Position numbers and translations under genes: made by a program. Below the pieces are notes generated by a model. The model was given only the letters and a program-made list of their open reading frames with translations. It ran no database searches and was not told the DNA's origin. This document shows positions 35,286 through 44,200 of a stretch of DNA of 64,000 nt, one piece after another; within the stretch, counting starts at the first letter, position 1, and every line of letters starts with the position of its first letter. This stretch comes from Streptomyces olindensis (GTDB lineage: Bacteria > Actinomycetota > Actinomycetes > Streptomycetales > Streptomycetaceae). The stretch covers positions 248,001-312,000 of the forward strand of contig JJOH01000001.1 of the NCBI GenBank assembly GCA_000696115.1. The letters are read 5' to 3'.

Positions 35286-35304
35286 AGGGAAGGAGGGGGC
35301 GGTC

Positions 35305-36444
35305 GTGGACCTGGCGTTCTCCCCGGCGGACGAGGCGTTCCGCACCGAGGTGCGCGCGTGGCTGCACGCGCACGTGCCGCGTGAACCGCTGCCCTCCCTG
35401 GAGACCGAGGAGGGCTTCGCCGCGCACCGCGCCTGGGAGGCGGAGCTGGCCGCGGACCGCTGGTCGGTGGTCGACTGGCCGTCCGAGTACGGCGGGCGGG
35501 ACGCGGGGCTCGTGCATTGGCTGCTCTTCGAGGAGGAGTACTACGCGGCGGGCGCGCCGGGCCGGGTCGGTCAGAACGGCATCCATCTGCTCGCCCCGAC
35601 CCTCTTCGCGCACGGCACCGAGGAACAGCGGGCCCGGGTGCTCCCTCCGATGGCCTGCGGTGAGGTGGTGTGGGCGCAGGCCTGGTCGGAGCCGGAAGCC
35701 GGTTCGGACCTGGCGTCGCTGCGGGCGAGGGCCGTGCGCGTGGACGGGGGCTGGCGCCTGAGCGGGCAGAAGACCTGGTCCTCGCGGGCCGCGTTCGCCG
35801 ACCGCGCGTTCGGCCTGTTCCGCAGCGACCCGGACGCGCCGAAGCCCCACCAGGGCCTGACGTACCTGATGTTCGGGCTGCGGGATCCTGGTGTCACGGT
35901 CCGCCCGATCGCCCGGCTCGACGGCAGGCCGGCGTTCGCCGAGCTGTTCCTGGACGAGGTCTTCGTGCCCGACGAGGACGTGATCGGCGCACCGGGCCAG
36001 GGCTGGCGGATCGCGATGTCGACAGCGGGGAACGAACGCGGGCTGATGCTCCGCTCCCCCGGCCGTTTCCTCGCCTCCGCGCGGCGGCTGGCCGGGTTGT
36101 GGCGGGAGCGGGGCGGCCCGGTGACCGCGCGGGACCGGGTGGCCGACGCGCTGATCGGTGCCCGCGCCTACCAGCTGTTCACGTACGCGGCGGCCTCCCG
36201 CTTCCTGGACGGCGAGGCCGTCGGCCCGGAGTCGAGCCTGAACAAGGTCTTCTGGTCCGAACTGGACCTGGCGCTGCACGAGACGGCCCTCGACCTCCTC
36301 GGCCCGGAGGGCGAACTGGCCGGCACGGACTGGGCGGATCGGTACGTCTTCGCGCTGGCCGGTCCCCTTTACGCGGGGACGAACGAGATCCAGCGCGACA
36401 TCATCGCCGAACGGCTGCTCGGCCTGCCGAAAGGGCGCCGCTGA
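35305..36444 (+). CDS. ipdE1: acyl-CoA dehydrogenase subunit IpdE1 (FadE30-like)
   Basis: A 379-residue acyl-CoA dehydrogenase. FAD and substrate motifs: WAQAWSEPEAGSDLASLRARA, WSSRAAFADRAF and the C-terminal YAGTNEIQRDIIAERLLGLPKG (part). In mycobacteria IpdE1 and IpdE2 form one heteromeric dehydrogenase for 5-OH-HIC-CoA. Start at GTG 35305, just after GGAGG; the TTG at 35281 lies in the operator and is rejected. The usual catalytic Glu of homomeric enzymes is not evident at the expected place, in keeping with a two-subunit active site. It is followed after 100 bp by ipdE2. Confidence 0.87.
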   Translation: MDLAFSPADEAFRTEVRAWLHAHVPREPLPSLETEEGFAAHRAWEAELAADRWSVVDWPSEYGGRDAGLVHWLLFEEEYYAAGAPGRVGQNGIHLLAPTLFAHGTEEQRARVLPPMACGEVVWAQAWSEPEAGSDLASLRARAVRVDGGWRLSGQKTWSSRAAFADRAFGLFRSDPDAPKPHQGLTYLMFGLRDPGVTVRPIARLDGRPAFAELFLDEVFVPDEDVIGAPGQGWRIAMSTAGNERGLMLRSPGRFLASARRLAGLWRERGGPVTARDRVADALIGARAYQLFTYAAASRFLDGEAVGPESSLNKVFWSELDLALHETALDLLGPEGELAGTDWADRYVFALAGPLYAGTNEIQRDIIAERLLGLPKGRR

Positions 36445-36544
36445 TGCCGGGGGCTCTGCGGGGGCCGGGGATCTCGCTGCCGCCTGGGGCGCCGCAGGTC
36501 TCACCCGAGCGGCTGACCCGGCTCACACCGAAGGAGCACCGCTG

Positions 36545-37861
36545 ATGCGTTTCCTCCTCGATGCCGAGCAGCGCGCCTTCGCCGCGTCGCTGGACGCCCT
36601 GCTGACGGCGGCGGACACACCGGCCGTGGTGCGGGAGTGGAGCCGGGGCGACCACGCGAGCGGGCGGGCGCTGTGGTCCCGGCTCGCGGAGGCGGGCGTG
36701 TTCGCGCTGGCGGTGCCGGAGGCGTACGAAGGGCTGGGGCCGCGGCCCGTGGACCTGGCCGTCGCCTTCGTGGAGCTGGGCCGTCACGCGGTACCCGGGC
36801 CCCTGGTCGAGACGGTCACGGCGGCGGTGCTGCTGACGGGCTCCGACCCGAGCACCGCGAAGCGGCTGCTGCCGGGGCTGGCGAGCGGGGAGACGGTGGC
36901 GACGGTGACACCACCGGGTCCGGCCGGATCCGTACCGGAACAACCACCAGGGCCGACCGGGACGGTGCCGGAACAACCACCCGGCCTGGCAGAGACCCTG
37001 CCGGAACAACCACCTGGCCCGGCAGGGACCGTGCCCGAACAGCCACCGAGGCCGACCGGGACCCTGCCCGAACAACCACCGGGGCCGACCGAGACCGTGC
37101 CGGAACAGCCACCCGGCCCGGCGACCGTGCCCGAACAACCACCGGGGCCGGCAGGGACCCTGCCCGAACAACCACCCGGCCCGGCCACGACCCTGCCCGA
37201 ACAACCACCGGAGCCGACCGAAGCCGTGCCGGCTCAGCCACCGGTCGGCACGCGCGCCCCGGGTCTTCCTCAGGGCCCCTACGCCCTCGACGGCGACGCC
37301 GCCACCCTCCGGCTCTCCTGGGAACCCGACGGTGTCCGCCTCTCTCCCGGCCACGGCCCCGCCCGGGCCTCGCTGGACCCAGCCCGTCGCCTGACGCCCC
37401 TCACCCCCGGTGGTGAACTCCTCGCCGCCCCCTCGCACGCCGCCCTCTCCTGGGCCCGCCTCGCCACCGCCGCGCAGGCCCTCGGCGTGGGCCTGGCGCT
37501 CCTCGACCGGACCGCCGATCACGTCAAGCGGCGTCACCAGTTCGGCGTGCCCGTCGGCTCGTTCCAGGCCGTCAAGCACCGACTGGCCGACGCGAAGATC
37601 GCCCTGGAGTTCGCGCGCCCCCTGGTCTTCGGCGCCGCGCTGACCCTGGACCCGGCCGACATCGCCGCCGCCAAGGTCACCGCGTGCGAGGCCGCGTACA
37701 CCACCGCCCTGACGGCGCTGCGCCTGCACGGCGCGATCGGCTACACCGCGGAGTTCGACCTGTCGCTGTGGCTGACCAAGGCCCGGGCCCTGCGCACCGC
37801 CTGGGGTACTCCCGAGGAGTGCCGGGCCCTGGTCGTCAGTGCCGGTGATCTCCGCTGGTGA
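36545..37861 (+). CDS. ipdE2: acyl-CoA dehydrogenase subunit IpdE2 (FadE33-like) with Pro/Glu repeat insertion
   Basis: A 438-residue protein, about 110 longer than the IpdE2/FadE33 family as I recall it. Residues 1-122 form the N-terminal acyl-CoA dehydrogenase helical domain (LWSRLAEAGVFALAVPEAYEGLG, FVELGRHAVPGPLVETV). Residues 130-233 are a low-complexity run of ten units like VPEQPPGPTGT. The fold then resumes with YALDGDAATLRLSWE and the C-terminal helices (LDRTADHVKRRHQFGVPVGSFQAVKHRLAD, shown in part by LDRTADHVKRRHQFG; LHGAIGYTAEFDLSLWL). The insertion falls in the linker into the beta domain and keeps the frame. Its 3' end overlaps the convergent cytochrome b gene by 26 bp. Confidence 0.87.
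   Translation: MRFLLDAEQRAFAASLDALLTAADTPAVVREWSRGDHASGRALWSRLAEAGVFALAVPEAYEGLGPRPVDLAVAFVELGRHAVPGPLVETVTAAVLLTGSDPSTAKRLLPGLASGETVATVTPPGPAGSVPEQPPGPTGTVPEQPPGLAETLPEQPPGPAGTVPEQPPRPTGTLPEQPPGPTETVPEQPPGPATVPEQPPGPAGTLPEQPPGPATTLPEQPPEPTEAVPAQPPVGTRAPGLPQGPYALDGDAATLRLSWEPDGVRLSPGHGPARASLDPARRLTPLTPGGELLAAPSHAALSWARLATAAQALGVGLALLDRTADHVKRRHQFGVPVGSFQAVKHRLADAKIALEFARPLVFGAALTLDPADIAAAKVTACEAAYTTALTALRLHGAIGYTAEFDLSLWLTKARALRTAWGTPEECRALVVSAGDLRW
36935..37243 (+). repeat. 33-bp coding minisatellite in ipdE2
   Basis: Ten copies of a 33-bp unit with the core CCGGAACAACCACC. The GAA codons of the units start at 36938, 36971, 37004, 37037, 37070, 37103, 37133, 37166 and 37199, and a degenerate copy (GCT) at 37232. 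All steps are 33 bp save one of 30 bp, so the frame never breaks. Confidence 0.95.
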
Positions 37862-39491
37862 TCTCCCGGTACTCCTCCACCGTCGGCTTCTCGATCCGCG
37901 CGTCGGGCCCGAACATGGCGTGCGCGAGCCGGGCGCGCAGCCGCTCGGACCACTTGACCTTGCGGCGTACCCCGCCCGCGTCGACCTCGGGCCCGACCTC
38001 GTACGGCGGGTTCTGCTCGTGCTGGGTGAGGGTGAACAGCTCGGCCTGCGCCAGGGGCTCGTGCACCTCGATGTACTCGCCGGTCGGCAGCCGTTTGATG
38101 GTGCCGGTCTCCCTGCCGTGCAGGACCTTGGCGCGGTCGCGGCGCTGGAGCCCCATGCAGATCTTCTTCGTGACGATGAAGGCGACGACCGGCAGCACGA
38201 ACACGCCGATCCGCACGAACCAGGTGATCACGTTGATGGACAGGTGCAGATGGGTGGCGACGATGTCGTTGCCGCCGCCGATCAGCAGCACCGCGTACAG
38301 GGTCAGCCAGGCCACGCCGAGGCCGGTGCGCACGGGCACGTTGCGCGGCCGGTCCAGGATGTGGTGCTCGCGCTTGTCGCCGGTGATCCACGCCTCGATG
38401 AAGGGGTAGGCGCCGAGGGCGAGCATGACCAGCGGGAAGAGCGCGAAGGGGATGAACACGCCCAGGACCAGCGTGTGGCCCCAGAGGTTGATCTCCCATC
38501 CCGGCATCACCCGGATCAGGCCCTCGGAGAAGCCGAGGTACCAGTCGGGTTGGGCGCCGGTGGTGACCAGGTCCGGGCGGTAGGGGCCGAAGGCCCACAC
38601 GGGGTTGATCTGGGCGATCGCGCCCATCACCGTCAGCACGCCGAAGACGAGGAAGAAGAAGCCGCCCGCCTTCGCCATGTAGACCGGCAGGAAGGGCATC
38701 CCGACCACCGACCGCTCCTTGCGTCCGGGCCCCGGGAACTGGGTGTGCTTGTGGTAAAAGACCAGGATCAGATGGGCCGTCACCAGGCCCAGCATGATCC
38801 CGGGCAGCAGCAGCACATGGACGGGGAAGAGGCGCGAGATGATGTCGTCGCCCGGGAACTCCCCGCCGAACAGGAAGAACGCCACGTACGTCCCGACGAT
38901 GGGGATCGACAGGATCGCGCCGTGCGCGAAGCGCAGGCCGGTGCCGGACAGCAGGTCGTCGGGGAGGGAGTAGCCGGTCAGGCCCGTGATGATGCCAAGC
39001 ATCAGCAGGGTCCAGCCGAAGACCCAGTTGAGTTCGCGGGGCTTGCGGAAGGCGCCCGTGAAGAACACCCGCATCATGTGCACCATCATGCCGGTGATGA
39101 AGACCAGCGCCGCCCAGTGGTGGATCTGCCGGATCAGCAGCCCGCCCCGCACGTCGAAGCTGATGTCCAGCGTGGACTCGAACGCCCTGGACATGAGCAC
39201 GCCGTTCAGCTCCGTGTAGGAGCCGTGGTAGACGACCTCCTGCATGCTCGGCTCGAAGAACAGGGTGAGGTAGACGCCGGTGAGGATCAGGACGATGAAG
39301 CTGTAGAGGGAGACCTCGCCCAGCATGAAGGACCAGTGGTCCGGGAAAACCTTGCGCATGTTGGCCTTGGCCAGCGCGTAGAGACCGAGCCGCCCGTCCG
39401 CCCAGTCGGCGAGCTTCTCGCCCTTGCCCGCGGCAGGTTTCCTGCGAGCGGAGGCCGTCCCGTATACCCGTCGTGCGCCGTCGTCGCCCAT
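37836..39491 (-). CDS. solitary cytochrome b subunit (QcrB paralogue)
   Basis: A 551-residue cytochrome b of the actinobacterial bc1 complex type, with N-terminal cytochrome b6 domain and C-terminal domain IV in one chain. Haem-ligand helices are visible (RQIHHWAALVFITGMMVHMMR; FAHGAILSIPIVG and FPVHVLLLPGIMLGLVTAHL). The quinol-site motif is PDWY in QPDWYLGFSEGLIR. No Rieske (qcrA), cytochrome c (qcrC) or oxidase gene is adjacent, so it is a second copy apart from the main qcrCAB operon. ATG at 39491. It may exchange with QcrB in the complex under special conditions, or serve another quinol pathway. Confidence 0.88.
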   Translation of the reverse strand: MGDDGARRVYGTASARRKPAAGKGEKLADWADGRLGLYALAKANMRKVFPDHWSFMLGEVSLYSFIVLILTGVYLTLFFEPSMQEVVYHGSYTELNGVLMSRAFESTLDISFDVRGGLLIRQIHHWAALVFITGMMVHMMRVFFTGAFRKPRELNWVFGWTLLMLGIITGLTGYSLPDDLLSGTGLRFAHGAILSIPIVGTYVAFFLFGGEFPGDDIISRLFPVHVLLLPGIMLGLVTAHLILVFYHKHTQFPGPGRKERSVVGMPFLPVYMAKAGGFFFLVFGVLTVMGAIAQINPVWAFGPYRPDLVTTGAQPDWYLGFSEGLIRVMPGWEINLWGHTLVLGVFIPFALFPLVMLALGAYPFIEAWITGDKREHHILDRPRNVPVRTGLGVAWLTLYAVLLIGGGNDIVATHLHLSINVITWFVRIGVFVLPVVAFIVTKKICMGLQRRDRAKVLHGRETGTIKRLPTGEYIEVHEPLAQAELFTLTQHEQNPPYEVGPEVDAGGVRRKVKWSERLRARLAHAMFGPDARIEKPTVEEYREITSGDHRH

Positions 39492-39679
39492 ACGTCGTCG
39501 CCTCCCCGTCGGATCCTTCCCAGCGTGGCACGGCTCCAGGACCACGCCAACGGGGCGAGGGAGCGGCTAGGCCAAGGGGGCGAGCAGGCGTCGAGGAGTC
39601 CCTGTTCCTCGTAGGGGCGCGGCAGCCGGACCGGGCGCGGCCCCGTACCCCTCACGGAGGGCCGGCTCAAGCGCCTGAT

Positions 39680-40396
39680 TCACACGATCCCCCGGGCCCG
39701 CGCGGCCACGAGCCACTTCGGGAACTCCCCCACCAGCCGGTCGTACAGCTCGGCGTCCGAGACCTCGCGCGGGTCCTCGCCCGCGTGGAAGAACCCGGCG
39801 TTGTCGACGACCCGCTTGTCCGGCACGGCCAGCTCGTCCAGCTTGCGCAGGAAGTCGAACTGCTTGCCGCTCGGGTCGCCGAAGCCGATGAACTGCCAGA
39901 ACAGCGGGAGCTTCGCCGCCTTGCACAGATACCGTTCGGCGGCGAGCTTGTTGAGGGGCCCGCCGTCGGTCTGGAACACGACCAGGGCGGGCTCGGTCGT
40001 GCCGCTGTCGAGGTAGTGGTCGATGACGGCGTCCATCGCCAGGTGGTAGCTGGTCTTCCCCATGTGCCCGAGCCCGGCCACGATCCGGTCGATCCGCCCC
40101 TGGTGATCGGCCAGGGCGATCTCGGTCTCGGCGTCGACGTCGGTGGAGAAGAACACGACCGGTACCGTGCCGTCGTCGTCGAGGTGCGCCGACAGTCCGA
40201 GCACCCGGTCGGCCAGAGCCTGCACGCTGCCGTCCTTGTAGTACGGCTTCATGGAGCCGGAGTAGTCGACGACCAGGTAGACCGCGGCGCGCAGCCCGTC
40301 CAGCCCGTGCTTGGTGAGGGACACCCCGGCGCTCTTGTAGAGGTTCACCAGCGCGGGAGCGGTCTCCTGGACCTTGGTGAGACTGATCGCGGCCAT
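39680..40396 (-). CDS. VWA-domain protein (TerF-like)
   Basis: A 238-residue von Willebrand factor A domain protein. The MIDAS metal site is Asp44-x-Ser46-x-Ser48 in LVVDYSGSMKPYY, with Thr in the KTSYHLA loop and Asp in VVFQTDGGP completing it. The opening ISLTKVQETAPALVNLYKSAGVSL resembles the TerF/TerD-associated vWA proteins of the tellurite and stress-resistance family (quoted in part). No other ter genes are close. Cytoplasmic, with no signal peptide. ATG at 40396. A gap of about 190 bp with nothing recognisable separates it from the cytochrome b gene. Confidence 0.85.
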   Translation of the reverse strand: MAAISLTKVQETAPALVNLYKSAGVSLTKHGLDGLRAAVYLVVDYSGSMKPYYKDGSVQALADRVLGLSAHLDDDGTVPVVFFSTDVDAETEIALADHQGRIDRIVAGLGHMGKTSYHLAMDAVIDHYLDSGTTEPALVVFQTDGGPLNKLAAERYLCKAAKLPLFWQFIGFGDPSGKQFDFLRKLDELAVPDKRVVDNAGFFHAGEDPREVSDAELYDRLVGEFPKWLVAARARGIV

Positions 40397-40408
40397 GGCC
40401 TCACTCTC

Positions 40409-41140
40409 TCACCCTTCGACGACCACTCCGTCGCTCAGTTCCAGCACCCGGTCGGCCAGGCCGAGGAGTTGGGGGTCGTGGGTGGCGACGAGGGCGGTGA
40501 CGCCCTCGCTGCGGACGACGGCCCGCAGCAGCTCCATCACCGCCAGACCGGTGGCGGCGTCGAGCTGGCCGGTCGGCTCGTCGGCGAGCAGCAGGGACGG
40601 GCGGTTGGCGAGCGCCCGGGCGATGGCGACGCGCTGCTGCTGTCCGCCGGAGAGTTCGGCGGGCCGCTGCGCCTCATGGCCGGCGAGGCCCACCAGGGCC
40701 AGCAGCAGCGCCACCCGCTCCTCGCGTTCGCGGGGCTCGGCCCGGCGCAGCCGCAGCGGCACGCCCACGTTCTCGGCGGCGGTGAGGATGGGGATCAGCC
40801 CGAAGGACTGGAAGACGAAACCGATCCGGTCGCGGCGCAGTTCCAGCAGCTCGCTCTCGCCCAGCGCCGACAGGTCCGTGCCGTCCACGACGACCCGGCC
40901 GCGCTGCGGGGAGTCGAGGCCGCCGATCAACTGCAGCAGCGTCGACTTGCCGGAGCCCGAGCGGCCCTTGAGGGCGACCAGTTCACCGCGCCGGACGGCG
41001 AAGGTGGCCCCGCGCAGCGCGTGCACGGCCGCGGCTCCCGTGCCGTAGGAATGGTGCAGGTCCTCCACGCGCAGCATCGGCTCGTCGGACGCGTCGTCGG
41101 CGAGGGCGGCACCGGACCCCGGACTGGTGTTCTCGGTCAT
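40409..41140 (-). CDS. ABC transporter ATPase, MacB/LolD family
   Basis: A 243-residue ABC ATPase. Walker A GRSGSGKST (about 59-67), Q loop FVFQSFGLIP, signature LSGGQQQRVAIARAL, Walker B LLLADEPTGQLD, switch His in VATHDPQ. This family drives FtsX-like permeases in lipoprotein or peptide export. Two ATG codons lie in tandem (41143 and 41140); the second is taken because its distance from GGGA suits a ribosome site. It is divergent from the permease genes, with about 110 bp between, and is likely to work with them. Confidence 0.9.
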   Translation of the reverse strand: MTENTSPGSGAALADDASDEPMLRVEDLHHSYGTGAAAVHALRGATFAVRRGELVALKGRSGSGKSTLLQLIGGLDSPQRGRVVVDGTDLSALGESELLELRRDRIGFVFQSFGLIPILTAAENVGVPLRLRRAEPREREERVALLLALVGLAGHEAQRPAELSGGQQQRVAIARALANRPSLLLADEPTGQLDAATGLAVMELLRAVVRSEGVTALVATHDPQLLGLADRVLELSDGVVVEG

Positions 41141-41251
41141 CATCGCATCCCATACGGAACCGGTCCGGACGGTCAAGAGCCGAACAACCCGGGTTCGAAC
41201 GCATGTGCCGTGCCGGTAAGTACGTGATATGCATGCCGAGTTGGGAGAACA

Positions 41252-44200
41252 GTGGCTCGGCCATCGGGTGGGGGAAGAGTGACGGGCTTACTGCTGCTGC
41301 GCCTGCGCGCGCACCGGCTGCTGCTCACGGCCGCCCTGCTCGCCGTCCTGCTGACCACCTCGGTGCTCGCCGCTCTGACGGCCTTCTCCGGCTCCGTCGG
41401 GGACGCGGCGCTGCGCGGCACCCTGAGCGGCCGAGCCGCGGCCTCGGCCTCCCTCGTCGTCGAGGCAGACGTGCCCCGGGAGCGGCGGGACGCGGCCCAG
41501 CGGGCCGTGGTGCGCGGGGCGCGGGAGGCGTTCGGCGGGCTGCCGGTGACCGTGCGGAAGCTGGAGCGGTCCGGGCCGTACGCGCTGCCCCGGTCGCTGC
41601 AGAGCGCCGACGCCCGCGCCGGGGAGCCCGATCTCACGCACCTGGCCGCCCTGGACCGGTCACGGATCAGGCTGGTCTCCGGCGCCCTGCCGGGCCCGGC
41701 CCCCGCCGCCCGCACGGCCGCCGTGCCCGTCGCGCTGCCCGAGGCGGCCGCCGAGAAGCTGCGGCTGCGGCCCGGGGCGCAGGTCACGCTCACCGACCGG
41801 CTGGGCGGCGAGCCCCTCCGGGTGCGGGTGACCGGCGTGTACCGGGCGGCCGACAGCTCCGATCCCTACTGGCAGGCGGACACGCTCGGCGGCCAGGGGG
41901 TGCGCACCGTCGCCTTCACCACGTACGGGCCGCTGCTGGCCGACCCGTCCGTGCTCGCCTCCGGCCGCGCCTCCGAGGACAGTACGGGCTGGGTGGCGAC
42001 GGCCGACTACCGGACGTTCACCACCGACGGCATGGGCGCGCTCCGCTCGGCTGCCGTCCGCGCCGCCGGGGCGCTGCGCGAGGATCCGGCGCTCGGCGGT
42101 GACGCGGATGTGCGCACCGGGCTGCCCGAGGTGCTCGACCGGACCGGGCGGACCCTGCTGGTGTCCCGGTCCACGCTGCTGATCGTCTCCGTGCAGCTTG
42201 TGCTGCTCGCCGGGTACGCGCTGCTGCTGGTGGCGCGGCTGCTGGGCAGTGAACGGGCGGGCGAGACCGAGCTGCTGCGGGCCAGGGGCGCGTCGCGCGG
42301 CCGGATCACCGGCCTCGCCGCGCTGGAGGCGCTGCTGCTGGCGGTCCCCGCCGCGGTCTGTGCCGCGCTGCTGTCCGGGCCGCTGGCCCGGCTGCTGGCC
42401 CGGTGGTCCTCGCTCGACCGGATCGGGCTGCGGCTGGACACCGCCCCGTCGGGCGGGGTCTGGCTGGTCGCGGCCGGGGTGGCGGCGGCGTGCGCCGCGG
42501 CGGTCGTGGCGCCCGCGCTGGCGGCGACGGCCGGTACGACGGTACGGCTGCGGCGCGTGCGCGCCGCCACGTCGGCCGCGCCCGTGCGCGCCGGAGCCGA
42601 TGTCGGGCTGCTGCTGATCGCGGGTATGGCGTACTGGCAGCTGGAACGGCAGACCGACGCGACCGGCGGCGGGGTGCTCAGCCGGGACCGGACCGGGGAG
42701 CTCGGCATCGATCCGCTGCTGGTCGCGGCGCCCGCCCTGGCGCTGCTGGCCGGCACGGTGCTGACGCTGCGTCTGCTGCCGCTGCTGGCCCGGCTCGCCG
42801 AGCGGCGGTCGGCGAGGGGGCGCGGGCTGCCGGCGGCGCTGGCGGGCTGGCAGTTCAGCCGGCGCCCGCTGCGCGGGGCGGGCCCGGTGCTGCTGCTGGT
42901 CATCGCCGTGGCGACGGGGATGCTGGCGATCGGGCACGGCGCCTCCTGGGACCGGTCGCAGGACGACCAGGCCGACTTCCGGACGGGCACCGCCGTCCGG
43001 GTCCTCGACCACCGGCCGGGCAGCCCCGGCCAGACCGGTCTGTACGCCGCGCTGCCCGGGGCCCGGGACGCCGCCCCCGCGCACCGCACCACCCTGGCCC
43101 TCTCCGGCGACCGCGAGGCGACGGTCCTCGCCCTGGACACAGCCCACGCCCGGGACGACATGCTGATGCGCGGCGATCTCGCCGACGAGCCCCCGGCCGC
43201 GCTGCTGCGGGCACTGGCGCCGCCCGCGCGGGACGACGACCGGGCGGTGCGGCTCCCCGACGGCACCCGGCGGATCGCCCTCGACGTGCGGATCGCCGAC
43301 GAGCGCTCCCGCACGGGGCGCTCCCCCTCCGGCCGCGCGCCCCTGCTCACGGCGGTCGTCGAGGACCGGTACGGCATCGCGTACCGGCTGGGCGCCGGGA
43401 GCGTCCCGGTGGACGGCCGGGTCCACCGGGCCACGCTCGACCTGGACGTGACGGCGACGGGCCGCCGTGCCGCCCCGGCCGGACCGCTGCGGCTGACCGG
43501 GCTGCAACTCGACGACACCTCCCCCACCGTCCGTCCCGAACACCACCGGTTCACCGTCGAACGGCTGCTCGCCACCGGCCGCGACGGTGCCGCGCGGACC
43601 GTCCCGGCGCCCGCCGGGACCCGCTGGCGGGGCGACCGGGCCGTCACGGAGAACGGCGAGGTCGTCACCCGTTCGGCCACCGAGCCGGCCGTGTCGGACA
43701 CCGCGCCGCTGACCGTGGCGTACGGCACCGGCGCCGACCCCGACGGGAACGAGGGAGCCTCGCGGATCTACACCCTCCGCGTCGCCACCACCGGGGCCGG
43801 GGCGCCGCGCAACCTCTCGGCCGTCGCCACCCGGGGCTTCCTGCGGGCGGCGGGAGCCGGGCCGGGGGACACCATCGACGTGCCGCTGTCCGGGGAGCAG
43901 TTGCGGGTGCGGATCGTGCGGTCGGTCGAGGAGTTGCCGACCACCGCCGCGGGCCTGGACGGGGAGGCCGTGGACGGCGGGGCGCTGCTGCTCGATCTGC
44001 GGGCCGTCGACGCCGTGCTGGCGCAGCGGGCCGGTGCGCCGCTCGTCCCCACCGAGTGGTGGGTGAGCGCCGCTCCCGGCAAGGCCGCCGAGGTCGTGGC
44101 GGCGCTGCGGGCGCGCCCCGACCTCGAACCGCAGCAGGTGCTGGTGCGGGACGAGACCGCGGCCGAGCTGCTGCGGGATCCGCTCGGCGCCGGGCCGCGT

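Noticed and set aside
36784..37241. Minus-strand frames across the ipdE2 repeat coding Gly-Gly-Cys-Ser-Gly units
   Set aside because: The repeat necessarily makes repetitive frames on both strands. The plus-strand frame is continuous with the acyl-CoA dehydrogenase domains on each side.
36935..37243. A CRISPR array, because of the regular 33-bp periodicity
   Set aside because: There are no unique spacers between repeats, the frame is open throughout, and no cas genes are near.
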